Of a DNA stretch of 64,000 nucleotides, positions 24,321 to 35,716 are shown one piece after another. Below the pieces are notes generated by a model that was given only the letters and a program-made list of their open reading frames with translations, ran no database searches and was not told where the DNA came from. Location of the stretch: positions 320,008,250 to 320,072,249 of the forward strand of contig JAUPFV010000001.1 in assembly GCA_036936605.1 (NCBI GenBank). Direction: 5' to 3'. Source of the stretch: Limnanthes douglasii subsp. nivea. Lineage: Eukaryota > Streptophyta > Magnoliopsida > Brassicales > Limnanthaceae. A program made the translations under genes and the position numbers. Numbering within the stretch: the stretch's first letter is position 1; the number at the start of each line of letters is the position of its first letter.

Positions 24321-24896
24321 TGTATTTTTATTTATTACAAAATAACAAAAAATTAAAATTTTATTTAAATATTACAGACTCGGCTCTTAAAATCCACGAT
24401 ATATAACCGAAATTATTTCAAGTTTTAGTCAAATAAAAAATATATCATGTTTTTCATATTATTGTGATTTTATCATTTCCGTATCCATATCATTTCCGTA
24501 TCCATTAGAAAAAGGTAGCTAAAATTAAACGTTAAATATAAATTTAACTAAAATTTAAATTTAAATTATAATCCACACACATCTTAAATCTAAACTTATT
24601 TGAAAATAAATAAAAAATAAAATTATAATTTTGAATATTCTTGCTTAAAATTATATTTTTAAATCAAAAATTTTAAACTCGGCCTAAACCGTAAATATAT
24701 TTTTTACTACAGTAATATGTTACAGCTAGTCTTCATATGTCTCAAAGTTCATATCATAATGCTATATTCGCTCCAATTTTTATTTGGTTCCCAACTAATT
24801 CATCAAATATAATTTTAGAAGACCCATATTAGATTGAAGATTTGTAAAACTAAAATATTAATTTAAATATCTTTTAAGAAGACTATTACAAATAAT
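24321..24896. other. Gene-free AT-rich DNA
   Basis: Nothing recognised. A short direct duplication (atcatttccgtatcc twice, 24472-24505) is the only structure. Confidence 0.4.
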
Positions 24897-24901
24897 AAAT
24901 A

Positions 24902-25147
24902 TGTTGGGAATATGCGGTGTTGTGAAGGGGTTCCGTATATTCCGCCTCCGTATATAAGTAAGAACACAACCGATCTCAACACTAGTATGATATTGTCCGC
25001 TTTGGCACCCGAAGGCCCTCACGGCTTTGCATTTGGTCCACTACCAAAAGGCCTCATACTAGTTGAGGTATGTTCTCACTTATATACCATTGATCCTTCC
25101 CATGTTTAACCGATGTGGGATATGGGACTTTGGTCGCCACCCTAACA
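24902..25147 (-). repeat. TRIM LTR 1 (246 bp)
   Basis: Outer left LTR, i.e. the 3' LTR in the element's own sense. Within it, tatataagtaagaacac near 24951 and gttctcacttatata near 25072 form an internal inverted pair. The minus-strand TATATAAG near 25085 is a plausible TATA box. Confidence 0.9.
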
Positions 25148-25515
25148 AATCCTCCTCTCGAACAAAGTACCACTTTAGCCTCCTCTCAATTGACATCCAT
25201 CCGCTCACTCTAATCAGGTTGGGGTTGCCTGATCTCTAGAGCCTTTAGAGCGGATCTATCTGCTATCGACCATCCTGCCTTGTTCCTTAGCTCCACTATC
25301 CACTCCAATCAAGTACCACCGCTTGATGAGTCATGGACGCTCCTTAGCTCCACTATCCACTCCAATCAAGTACTACCGCTCGATGAGTCATGGACGCTCC
25401 GAACTAGGATCTCTAGAACAGATCACCTTGAGTATGGCTACTAATTCATCATGTTCGACTTCCGAGAATTTCACCACCATCGCGTTCTGTCTGGGCCTGG
25501 AGCTCTGATACCACG
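25148..25515 (-). other. TRIM internal region A, with primer site
   Basis: It starts with the purine tract complement aatcctcctctcg (25148-25160) and ends with gctctgatacca (25502-25513), the complement of the initiator-Met primer site. It holds a 58-bp internal direct duplication, ccttagctccactatccact (about 25285 and 25343). There is no coding capacity. Confidence 0.88.
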
Positions 25516-25762
25516 TGTTGGGAATATGGGTGTTGTGAATTAGGGGTCCGCATATTCCGCCTCTGTATATAAGTAAGAACAAAACCGATCTCAACACTAG
25601 TATGATATTATCCGCTTTGGCACCCGAATGCCCTCACGGCTTTGCATTTGGTCCACTACCAAAAGGCCTCTTACTAGTTGAGGTATGTTCTTACTTATAT
25701 ACCACTAATCCTTCCCATGTTTAACCGATGTGGGATGTGGGACTTTGGTCGCCACCCTAACA
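25516..25762 (-). repeat. TRIM LTR 2
   Basis: It differs from the outer LTRs at scattered sites, for example gggtgttgtgaattaggggt instead of gcggtgttgtgaaggggt at its start. Confidence 0.9.
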
Positions 25763-26072
25763 AATCCTCCTGTCGAACAAAGTACCACTTAGCCTCCTTC
25801 CCAATTGACTTTCATCCGCCCACTCTAATCAAGTTGGAGACTACCTGACCATAGAGGCACTACGGATGTTACTGCTCACCTCCTCTTAGACCACACTGTC
25901 TTGTTCCTTAGCGCCACTCCAATCAAGCCACACTGCTTGATGAGCCACGAGCACTCCGAACTAGGATCTCTAGAGCAGATCACCTTGATCATATGGCTAC
26001 TGGTTCATCATGTTCGACCTCCGAGAATTTCACCACCATCGTGTTCCGTCTGAACCTGGCTCTGATACCACG
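25763..26072 (-). other. TRIM internal region B, with primer site
   Basis: 310 bp, ending in ggctctgatacca (26058-26070), the primer-site complement. It diverges from region A in its middle and lacks A's 58-bp duplication, so A and B derive from distinct subtypes. Confidence 0.88.
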
Positions 26073-26373
26073 TGTTGGGAATATGCGGTGTTGTGAAGGC
26101 CTTTAGAGCGGATCTATCTGCTATCGACCATCCTGCCTTGTTCCTTAGCTCCACTATCCACTCCAATCAAGTACCACCGCTTGATGAGTCATGGACGCTC
26201 CTTAGCTCCACTATCCACTCCAATCAAGTACTACCGCTCGATGAGTCATGGACGCTCCGAACTAGGATCTCTAGAACAGATCACCTTGAGTATGGCTACT
26301 AATTCATCATGTTCGACTTCCGAGAATTTCACCACCATCGCGTTCTGTCTGGGCCTGGAGCTCTGATACCACG
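26073..26373 (-). other. 26-bp LTR stub joined to a second copy of internal region A
   Basis: LTR sequence runs only from 26073 to 26098, then jumps to gcctttagagcgg. That string in the first unit lies at 25241, inside region A. This is the junction of a duplication with an 858-bp period. Confidence 0.88.
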
Positions 26374-26620
26374 TGTTGGGAATATGGGTGTTGTGAATTA
26401 GGGGTCCGCATATTCCGCCTCTGTATATAAGTAAGAACACAACCGATCTCAACACTAGTATGATATTGTCCGCTTTGGCACCCGAATGCCCTCACGGCTT
26501 TGCATTTGGTCCACTACCAAAAGGCCTCTTACTAGTTGAGGTATGTTCTTACTTATATACCACTAATCCTTCCCATGTTTAACCGATGTGGGATGTGGGA
26601 CTTTGGTCGCCACCCTAACA
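26374..26620 (-). repeat. TRIM LTR 4 (duplicate of LTR 2)
   Basis: LTR 2 repeated at an offset of 858 bp with only isolated differences, for example aacacaacc for aacaaaacc. Confidence 0.9.
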
Positions 26621-26930
26621 AATCCTCCTGTCGAACAAAGTACCACTTAGCCTCCTTCCCAATTGACTTTCATCCGCCCACTCTAATCAAGTTGGAGACT
26701 ACCTGACCATAGAGGCACTACGGATGTTACTGCTCACCTCCTCTTAGACCACACTGTCTTGTTCCTTAGTGCCACTCCAATCAAGCCACACTGCTTGATG
26801 AGCCACGAGCACTCCGAACTAGGATCTCTAGAGCAGATCACCTTGATCATATGGCTACTGGTTCATCATGTTCGACCTCCGAGAATTTCACCACCATCGT
26901 GTTTCGTCTGAACCTGGCTCTGATACCACG
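26621..26930 (-). other. TRIM internal region B' with primer site
   Basis: A repeat of region B at an offset of 858 bp, ending in ggctctgatacca (26916-26928). Confidence 0.88.
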
Positions 26931-27176
26931 TGTTGGGAATATGCGGTGTTGTGAAGGGGTTCCGTATATTCCGCCTCCGTATATAAGTAAGAACACAACC
27001 GATCTCAACAATAGTATGATATTATCCGCTTTAGCACCCGAAGGCCCTCACGGCTTTGCATTTGGTCCACTACCAAAAGGCCTCATACTAGTTGAGGTAT
27101 GTTCTCACTTATATACCATTGATCCTTCCCATGTTTAACCGATGTGGGATATGGGACTTTGGTCGCCACCCTAACA
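26931..27176 (-). repeat. TRIM LTR 5 (outer right, 246 bp)
   Basis: Nearly identical to LTR 1, same length and same gcggtgttgtgaaggggttccg start. It would be the 5' LTR of the original insertion. It is followed by the target duplication aaata. Confidence 0.9.
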
Positions 27177-27181
27177 AAATA

Positions 27182-27888
27182 TAAAACATATAATATTTAT
27201 ATAAAAAATTGGTTACAGATTCTAATGGAATATAATTATTAAAACCTATTATTTTATAATTAAAAAAGGAAATATAATTTTAAAACGATGATCAAACCGA
27301 AAATGCTTGGCATTCACATTTTATAAATGTTTTTTTGTTAAACTCGATAAGATACAATTTATTTGAAAGATATATTGAATTTTTATTTTATTTTAAAATG
27401 GTGATATACACCCGTAAATTTGATCAATCTAAGATTAGATTAGATTATATTTATAATATAAATTTGTATATACGATAATTGAATTCTGAATTTGGTGAAT
27501 GACTTGAACTCAAATAGATTATGTTTTTTTGTATTTATTGGTAACTATTCACTATAAAATTGTAAATATAATATAAAATTAAGAGATAAATTGGGTATGT
27601 TCTTGTTTGAAGAGTGAGTATAATAGATCTGGTTGAGTATTTATTAGGGTTTGTAGATCAATTATGAATTATCTTGATCATGTTAATTCAAATAAAAAAT
27701 TGATTCTTAAGGAGTTGAGAAGTTCTCGACTTCATTTTTGTATCAAATATTATTGAAATTCAAGAGAATATGAATATCATGAAAGTTTTTAGTTCACAAA
27801 TGTCTAACATATTTAGTGGGTTAGTTTATAAAATTTGTTGGTATATATTTATGGATGATATAGTTCCGATGTTCAATATGCATTTTCA
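27182..27888. other. Gene-free AT-rich DNA
   Basis: No feature could be supported. Confidence 0.45.
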
Positions 27889-27898
27889 CTCTTATTTG

Positions 27899-28423
27899 GG
27901 CTAAAAACCGTGATTGGTCACCGGTGTTTGGCACTTGTTGCATTCTTACCACTAAGGTTCTTTCGTCCTCAAAACGGATCATTGTTGTTTAAAAATGTTG
28001 CATATATGGTCACCGTTGCGTGTTAATTAACCATACAAAAACATTTAGAACCCAAAGTAATAATATTTTTGTTACAAATATATTTATTAGACTTTTCACA
28101 CCCAAAATATCCCTAAACCCGATTTGAATCTTTGAATTTAAAATATTCAATAACCATATTTGTAGTCACGCTAGTGTTGATCTACTACACTCTATTAATC
28201 ATCAAAAAGTGGTATTTTGAGTGTGAAATGTTCCATGACCATATTTGTAACAAAAACATTATAACTTTGGGTTTCATATGTCTCCGTATGGTTATTTCAT
28301 ATGCGACAGTGACCATATATACCATATTTTAAAACAAAAATGACCCGTTTTGGAGACGAAGAAACCTTAGTGGCACGAATGCAACAAGTGCCAAACACCG
28401 GTGATTAGTCATGGTTTTTAGCC
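27899..28423. mobile_element. Near-palindromic MITE, probably Mutator-like
   Basis: A 10-bp direct repeat, ctcttatttg, flanks it at 27889-27898 and 28424-28433. The two halves are inverted copies of about 200 bp each: ggctaaaaaccgtgattggt at the left answers ggctaaaaaccatgactaat read inward from the right. Similarity continues through caccggtgtttggcacttgt and the ctaaggtt..cttcgtc and tttttgttacaaatat blocks. Long terminal inverted repeats with a 9-11 bp target duplication fit non-autonomous Mutator-like elements. The 66-codon frame at 28132-28332 lies in one arm and is not a gene. Confidence 0.88.
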
Positions 28424-28433
28424 CTCTTATTTG

Positions 28434-28897
28434 GTATAAAATCTATGTTTCAACACTTTTAATATTAATTATGAAAAAAAATCAACCGATTTTATCTATA
28501 ATTAATGAGGTTGTTTGATTTTAAAAACTATAATATTTTTTTGAATTTTTGATTGATATGTTTTTTTTTTGTTTTTTTCTGGAGGCACATAAGTTTAACA
28601 TTCTCCAAAAGATGAAAAGATCTTGTATATTCTAAAATCAAATTAAGATTTTTTATTATACATATAAATTAAGATAATCCAATCGATGTGGGATAAGCTT
28701 CGTATCCACTCTCCACATGAGATGATGGACTCATGAGGAAGTCTCCCTCTGCATACATGGTTTTAGTCAAACAAACAATCATGAAAAAACAAACACAATC
28801 GTGAAAATTGAGTTATAATGCCATGTTAAAGTATATAAACCTAACATTTCCCAAAAAATGATTATAGAGAAAATGGTTGCATATTTTTGTTATACGC
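28434..28897. other. Gene-free DNA with a weak direct repeat
   Basis: The pieces aagtttaacattctccaaaa (about 28591) and aaacctaacatttcccaaaa (about 28838) are about 245 bp apart, with atgccatgttaaagtatata before the second. This could be the edge of a very old small LTR element, but the match is too short to claim. Confidence 0.35.
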
Positions 28898-28899
28898 TA

Positions 28900-29178
28900 C
28901 TCCCTTTGTCCCAATATACATGATGTTCGAGGTTTTGATACATTAATTAAGAATTGTCATTATTAGCTTTGATGTTGTAAAAAGTTCATTTATTTTTCAT
29001 AAGTAGCATTCGGATTTAATATGTACTATGAACAAAAGTTAACTAAATAATTAAATGGTCAATGATATAAATGTTAGATGAGCAATGAGCAATTAATGCA
29101 GCATTGAAATTTAAAACGACAACAATTTCAAATAATTAATTTTTTCCAAGAGCGACATCTAATAAAGGACGGATTGAG
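28900..29178. mobile_element. Stowaway-like MITE (Tc1/mariner type)
   Basis: About 279 bp bounded by TA (28898-28899 and 29179-29180). Ends are inverted: CTCCCTTTGTCCC at the left and CTCAATCCGTCC reading in from the right. The next blocks, catgatgttc and the inverted gatgtcgct, also pair. CTCCCTCCGTCCC-like ends with a TA duplication are the Stowaway signature. There is no coding capacity. Confidence 0.88.
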
Positions 29179-29180
29179 TA

Positions 29181-30941
29181 CAAATTAAGATTATCCAAGT
29201 GATATATAATATCCTTCAATAACTTTCACATATTATCAATAACAAATATTTTGATTTATTAATGATCAAAGGATGCATGATTGTATTTCCTTAGCACATT
29301 GAGTTCTCGATAAAAAAAAAAGAGCATATTAATGTAAGAAATTTAGTTATGAAACTAAATATTAAAAAATGTATTGTTTAATAATTTTGATTTTTACATC
29401 CAAATAATCTCATTTATCTTAAGGTGTATTTAAAACTAACGATAATATTTTGGATGGCGAAAGTAAGCATATTGTCATATCATTATATACCTAGAAGTAC
29501 ATAAATCATAATAGGAATAGTTAAATATAAGATTGATACTACTCCAATCAACTCAAAAAATCATAACTATATGACTAATTATAAAGTACATTCTTACATT
29601 GGTAATATTTTCTATATTATTGATGTAATAACGAAAATGATATCTAAAATTAGTATATTTTAGTGATTATCATTTTGGATTTTTATTCTAAAATTTGACC
29701 GCTCAATTTTATGTGGAGTTTGACTCTCTTTTTTTAGTTTTTATAATTTGTATTAAAGAAATCATCACATAAATGAAATTCACAAGATTCTCTATCTAAT
29801 ATGATTCATCTGCACAGAGAAAAATTATTAATATAAACTAAAACCAAATTCCAACCGAATAGTTTACTTATGTTTCAATACTAATCGTCGGCGCTATAGT
29901 CCATACAACTAAGTTCATGCTCTCGGCAAGAATGAAACGATAAAAACAAATAAAATCAACATATGATTTATGTACTTCGGATTATGGAGAAATCTTAGAT
30001 ATATCTGCAATTTGATTTTATTTAAATGGAATAATACAAGAAATTTCAAAGAATCACAAAATGCAAAAAATATATATTCAAACTTCTCAAAATAGAGTAT
30101 CAAGTTTCAATAATATCTTACAGACATTAGTATTTTCTTCTTGTATCTTTCAAGTGATTCTCAAAGAATTTATCAACTCTAAAATCACTTAATTTATTAA
30201 GCATTTATCTCAAAAATACAATTTTCACTCCGTGAAAATTTTGTATCCACCAAAACATTTTCTCTCTCTAATACCACGATTAGATCTCTAGGAGGTTAAT
30301 GCACAAGTGTTGCATCATATGTATAAATAGGATCCATAATATTGTAGGTTATAACAAAGATATACATGCTCACAATAGAAATCCATACAATAACACAAGA
30401 TGCAGATCAACGACTTTGATTAACTCGTACAATAAGTTATTATATCCTATAATATATTATAGATCAATGATTATAATCAAATATCTATCCATGTCCATTA
30501 TAATAAACTTTTACTTCATTGACACAACATATATTCTTTAATTAAACCATTTTCAATATACCAATTCAACCCATATTGATTTCGAAATAACAACAAAAGT
30601 TTTTAAGTTTTTTTTCTCATACTGTTGAGACTTATCTCTTGGAGAGACTTGAGATCCTATAAAACAATCAAACTCATCCAAAAGTGAAACTCTTTGTTGA
30701 GGTTGCAACCTTGTGTTGGCTAAAAACCCACTACAGTGAGTCCAAATCTTACATAAGTTGAACCCTTTCATATATGAAACTCTGTAGTAGTCAAAACCTT
30801 TAAAGCTGAAACTTTACCTCTACAATTAGTTTCATCTTCCCATCCGTTCACTTAATTCCTATACTTAACAAAAAAAATATTTTTTTATTAATAAAATCAT
30901 ATTGGAATTAACAAAATCATATTGACTAATAAAACCCACTA
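29181..30941. other. Gene-free DNA
   Basis: No feature supported over most of it. A frame at 30771-30553 (minus) is slightly GC-richer but matches nothing I know. Confidence 0.4.
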
Positions 30942-30973
<32 letters not shown>

Positions 30974-30974
30974 T
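30942..30974. repeat. (CT)n microsatellite
   Basis: About 33 bp of ct repeat with two interruptions. Confidence 0.95.
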
Positions 30975-31189
30975 TATCTTTTTCAAAAAAATCTATATTT
31001 TCTCTTTTCTCTCTCAAACTTTAAATTAACAAATTGTAAATGAAAAAAACTGGCTAAATTGATTGAATTCGATAGAATTGATAAACTGAAATAAAATTCA
31101 CTTCAAATTTACAAACTATAAATCGAATTCAACAAACTGTAAATCTCTCAATCACTCTATAACTTGACAAACTGTGATCGAATGGATAA

Positions 31190-31865
31190 ACCCAAAAAAA
31201 ATATTATTGGAATATTTTTCTAAGTTTAGGTTTTGAGATTATTGAAGAAATAAAATGATTTTTTGGTTTATGTAAGAGTTTTACTTTATTTTTACGAAGA
31301 ATATGAATTACATGTCGTGTGTCTCGCATTTATCATCTTGTATTGGTAGATGTAAAATAAAAATTGTAGATGTAAAACATAAAGTTTAGATGATAGATGC
31401 AAGACCTAATTTTTAGATGATATACGAGAGACCAATATAAAATAGAAATGGTAGATATAAAGATAAAGACTAGATGATGGATGCGAGACTTGATTCTTAG
31501 ATTATGGATACAAGACTAGTATATAATAAAAACGATAGATGTGAGAAATAAAGGCTAGATAATAGATGCGACACTTTTCTTTCAGATGATAAATGCATGA
31601 CTAGTCTAAAATGAAATGATAAATGTGAGACATAAATATTAGATGATATATGTGAGACATAAAGATTAGATGATAGTTATGAGACTTAATTTTTGAACGA
31701 TAGATGCATGACCAATGTAAAATAGAAATGATAGATGCAAGATATAAAGGCTAGATGGGAGATCAGAGTTAATTGGACTCGAAGATTTGTTTAAAACAAA
31801 ATATCATTCATGGTCGGATTTTTTTTCCAACTTATGGTTTAAAATATAGAGACTTTTAAAACATT
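31190..31865. repeat. Foldback-type repeat family, copy C
   Basis: The right edge (31795-31865, with ggtcggattttttttccaac then ttatggtttaaaatatagag) resembles the right edge of copy B at 41.7 kb (cttgtcggagctacggtttg then aaagatacatacttttttta). The interior is built of units around atgcgagac, the same core as in copies A and B. An opposite gtctcgcat lies at about 31320, near the left edge. Only the interior array is strong evidence. Confidence 0.45.
31335..31760 (+). repeat. Higher-order minisatellite, about 85-bp unit of three sub-units
   Basis: The array alternates three related sub-units of about 27, 31 and 27 bp: an 'atgcgagacttaattttt' type, an 'atgcaagaccaatataaaat' type and an 'atgtgagacataaaggct' type. 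Each ends in agatgatag or aaatgatag. The trio repeats about five times in the same order with substitutions. It is not CRISPR: the sub-units touch with no unique spacers. Confidence 0.8.
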
Positions 31866-32589
31866 AAATTATTAAAAAAATAAACAAGAGAGAATGTACA
31901 CATGTTTGATAAATTTATACATGGTAGTATTTTATGTATTTATATTTTTTAGATAATAGACCATTATTAATTATTTGGATGGATCTTAGATAATAACTTG
32001 CCTAATAAATAATGAATTTAAAAATTTGTTATCCACAAAAATTAAAGTAGAATAGTCGCAATGTTCTTTTCAAACTCGATTCTATGGAACTAAACCCTTT
32101 TTATATTTATACTATATTTTGGTGTAAATAAAGTGTTAAATTAAATAAAAGTATTGTTCGTACATATGAAAGGAGTATTCTTTGGATGATTGATATTTTA
32201 CTAAAAAAACCTCTTATACAAACGTTACTGTTGGACCCAAATAACTTGGACCATGATATATAAAACATAATGGACCCGCAAATTGGTAGGATGGAGAACT
32301 ACAAAGTTTTAGACCCATGTATGAATGTCGACAAAAGCCAGAGTCATGATGAGAAAACCAAGAAATCTGCAGGAAACTTGAGCGATGTTAGCCCAAAAAT
32401 CCAATCATAATGATAAAAATAGCTTCCTCAAGGAAGGGAAATAAAGGAACAAAACTACAAGATGATGACAGGACGAGATCCAAAAACGTGAGTTCCAACT
32501 GATGTCTACTTAAGGAGAGCAAACACTAGTAAAAGATAATTGAAGCAACCTAAAATGTGGAGATGAACCTAAAACCAAGAAAGTAAGTG
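31866..32589. other. Gene-free DNA
   Basis: Nothing recognised. The last 100 bp may belong to the 3' end of the LINE relic that follows. Confidence 0.4.
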
Positions 32590-34290
32590 AGGACTGAGCA
32601 CACCATTACATTAGCCATACAATGTTGGATAGAAGAAATCTAAAACGAAGTTTAGAAAGCACATCGTGTGATATAATAGAGGCGAGGATGGGAGGAGAGC
32701 CAAAAGTTCTTGAGTTCCTCTCCCGCCAAACGTAATAAATGACCGCATCAAAAGGGGCACGCCAAAGATGGTTGTAGCTAGAGTAACGCTAATTCGAAAC
32801 CACATATACCATGATGGCCTATCTTCACCGTTAATGATGAACCTGAGCGTGGAGCTGACAGCAACCCAGATAACTAAGTATAAAAACACTCATAGATATG
32901 GTTGATGAATTTATCACATGAATTGCACAACACACATAAATGAGAGGAGTTTATTTTTCAGGTAATAAGTTTGTCTCAGGTAGACATCTTACTCAGGATG
33001 ACAATCCAATGGATAAAATAATGGCAGAGGATAGTATATTTATATCATACTAACCCCAACAATCCAACTCTGGGGGTGGGCCTACAAATTATATTATAAG
33101 TATTTTAAATTGAGAATTTTAAATTCTCAATCTTGCCAGACCAACAATGAGAGGGAGAATTAGATGGTTGATCTCGTGGAAGTTTCAATTGTGTTTAGCA
33201 CTAGCAGACCTTAAATGCCCCGACCAATTCGAAAGACCGTCTCGAATGATGTCGGAAACCTTAGGATTGTTGCCTAGTGTTGAATCAGGAATAATATTTT
33301 GCCCATAATTGTTTATAAATGAGGTAGAGCGTAGTCATAAATTATACTAGAAAGATGTATTCTCCCCATTACCTATCATCACCCTGTATAATTTGCTAGC
33401 TAGTGGTCTAAGACTTAAAATTTTCCTACAAGTCCATGAGGAGAAAATCAATCTTTAAAGACCATAAGTTTTTGTCTTAAATCTTCTCAGAGTTAATCCA
33501 CACACGCCAGATTATTTGTTGTTTTTACAAACTATGGACCATAAATGTTTTAGGACAACCGCCTAATTTCGAGTTTTTAGGTCTACAATCACAATGCCGC
33601 CCTCAAGCAAGAGCAAGGTTAACGTTGACCAAACCACTTTTGCATCCAAAACCTTCATCTCATGACCATACCATAAGACTCAACGGGGAGACTGGGAGAA
33701 TTCTTTAAGAACTTTAGTGGAGAGAATGAAGATTAAAGACCAACAAACGTGCCCCACGAAAAGCACAGATTTAATAATATGAAGTTTACCCGCATATGAG
33801 AGGTGTTTGGAAGTCTATAAGGCAATACGGATAGTAATTTTATCCATAAGGAGGTGACAACCGCTATGGGAAATAAATCCCGTGAGAACAGGCACATTAA
33901 CGTATTTAACCAGGAGATAACCTCCATTGAACCCAAAAAAAATTATCAACTCAATTCTTAGATAGAGTTTAACCTAAGAGAATAAGATGTGGCTCTTCTG
34001 GAATCTAATTTTAAAGCTTCGAAAATCAAATAAATTCTTAAAACCATCCTTAATAAGATTGAAGGAGTTAATCATCTAGATCGAAAAATTCATGACCACC
34101 GAAATGTTAAAAAATAAAGTATCACCATACATTATCAAAAGTTTTCATAATATCGATTTTAAAGTGTCTCTTAAATCCTGATAACCAATTTAATCATATT
34201 AAAAATATTATAACAATATTATCCCTGATATTAAACCAACTGCACATAAAGATTGAAATAAAATCCTAAGTTTCCGGATGTAAATTTATT
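32590..34290 (-). pseudogene. LINE (L1-type) ORF2 relic: RT pieces and C-terminal region
   Basis: Minus strand, top to bottom. At about 34250-34100 is an early RT fragment with a KTFDNV string (the KAFDNV motif). At about 33940-33750 come ISWLNTLMCLF-type text and, in another frame, KHLSYAGKLHIIKSVLFVGH, the post-RT motif. At about 33680-33520 are VLWYGHEMKVLDAKVVWST and DLKTRN (the GGLGIRDL region). At about 33290 is IIPDSTLGNNPKVSDIIRDG. At 32889-32611 is the last frame, with EDRPSWYMWFRISVTLATT. The catalytic FADD block between the first two pieces is deleted. Heavily broken. Confidence 0.8.
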
Positions 34291-34814
34291 TTTTATTTTT
34301 GGTAAAAGCAACACTAAAATACTTGTATGAGATATTTATGTTTATAAACAAAATGTTTATAAAACTACTTTTACATGTCCCGTGAGTGGAGTCACATCTT
34401 ATATCTGAATTGACCAATCATATTAGACCACCTCCATCATTGAACTTTGAGATAATTCCTTAATATTTTATTTAAAAATTAAAATAGTAGTGCATATAAA
34501 GCAATCTAAATTCGTTTTCACACTACTCACATTCCTGTTCGTCAGCTTCCGCGAATAAATTGTCAAGACTTGGTGACGGTAGACGACAATTTGTTCCACG
34601 AAGCATGATGTTCTCTTGTTTGTAGATAAAATTTTAAAAGATTAGAAATTGTAGAACACTCATATTTATTTTCATTTAGTATTTTACATATTATTATTAT
34701 CTATTATATATTCATTTTATATAATTAATTCAAACAAAAAATTAATTTTTCAAAATTATTTTAAATATTTACATTTCATTGCCAATTACGTAACAAGATT
34801 TTGTTTTTTTAATC
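34291..34814. other. Gene-free DNA
   Basis: No feature recognised. Confidence 0.4.
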
Positions 34815-35034
34815 AAAACTTCTTCTTTTTTAAAGTTCGTGTTTTTGAATCAGAGTTGGTAAAAAAAATTGAAAGTAACATCGACTTTGTTGTTTTAAAA
34901 TGAACAAAATTATATTCATTCATAATATTTTTTGAACGTTTTTCGTTAGACCCAATTATGATAAAAATGCGAGACCAATCATGAAACAGTCGATATACCA
35001 TACATTATTAAATCATGTAAGATCATGCATGATA

Positions 35035-35701
35035 TGTTATATATTATCCGAAATCGCATCAAATAATATATAACAAATCGCGGAAAAAATAATAAAACCC
35101 TTTTGATAGATTCATCTATAGAAGAAACATACAATCAAGAATACTTACGGGTTTGCCTGCTGCTATCCATCTAGTATTCACTACAGTTCTTTTGCGTTCT
35201 TTAGTGATTCCACGTTCTCCGGCGATTCCGTTTCATAAACCTGCAGAATCAGATTAGAGAAGAAAGAAAAGGTTTCCAGACACTAAGGAAGCGGCCGTTT
35301 TTCTGATTAGGGTTTAGAGTGATGAAATACCTAAACCTAGCCCCTTATTTATAGATTTTACAATGTGAAGCCCAACATTGTAAAGCCCATCCTTTGTTAC
35401 TTCCTTGTGTCCGGGACCATAACCCAATAAATTGATAATTCAATTTATATCCCTGATTTATTAATTCAGGCTTAAGTGTTGAGATTTGGGCCCTCTTCAT
35501 CACAGTGCCCAAATTCAACCCGGTTACCACACTTGAGCCCATAACGCCTTTTTACCCATATGTCCAATTTAGTTAATTAAATAATTAACTCGACTACTTT
35601 TAATTTGGACTTCCTTAAGACAATAATCAAATATGTTTATTTAGCATGTCGGTCCAAATAATTGTTAGTCTATAAATATATTAAATAAATATATTCCAAC
35701 A
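35035..35701 (-). repeat. 3' LTR of the young copia element (667 bp)
   Basis: On minus it begins TGTTGGAATATATTTATTTA right after the purine tract and ends ATATATAACA. It includes a TATA box (TCTATAAATAA, 35345-35355). Confidence 0.95.
35345..35355 (-). promoter_or_regulatory. TATA box in 3' LTR
   Basis: Minus-strand TCTATAAATAA. The matching site in the 5' LTR is at 41058-41068. Confidence 0.6.
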
Positions 35702-35716
35702 ATCTCCCACTTGGAC
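35702..35716 (-). other. Polypurine tract
   Basis: Minus-strand CCAAGTGGGAGAT directly before the 3' LTR; this is where plus-strand synthesis would be primed. Confidence 0.8.

Larger units (their letters stand above)
24902..27176 (-). mobile_element. Tandem array of a TRIM (miniature LTR retrotransposon)
   Basis: The order along the window is LTR - internal A - LTR - internal B - 26-bp LTR stub joined to internal A' - LTR - internal B' - LTR. LTRs are 246-247 bp. Read on minus, each starts TGTTAGGGTGGCGACC and ends TATTCCCAACA. Each is followed two bases later by TGGTATCAGAGC, the initiator-Met tRNA primer site, and preceded by a purine tract (gagaggaggatt in the first unit). Internal regions are only 310-368 bp and non-coding, as in TRIMs, which depend on other elements' proteins. 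The whole array is flanked by one 5-bp duplication, aaata (24897-24901 and 27177-27181). Confidence 0.9.

Noticed and set aside
25323..27138. Several open frames of 60-95 codons across the TRIM array
   Set aside because: They recur only because the LTR and internal segments repeat. They cross LTR boundaries and primer sites and occur on both strands at the same place.
24902..27176. Cassandra-type TRIM carrying a 5S rRNA-like promoter
   Set aside because: I saw no 5S internal promoter (A-box/C-box) sequence in these LTRs, which instead show TATATAAG.
28132..28332. 66-codon frame with a hydrophobic start
   Set aside because: It lies within an arm of the palindromic MITE.
28590..28860. Small LTR element suggested by a direct repeat and a ccatgttaaag string
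   Set aside because: The direct repeat is only about 20 bp with mismatches and no primer site or target duplication could be shown.
31335..31760. CRISPR-like look of regularly spaced repeats
   Set aside because: The sub-units are contiguous and all related, with no unique spacers and no cas genes, and the window is plant nuclear DNA.
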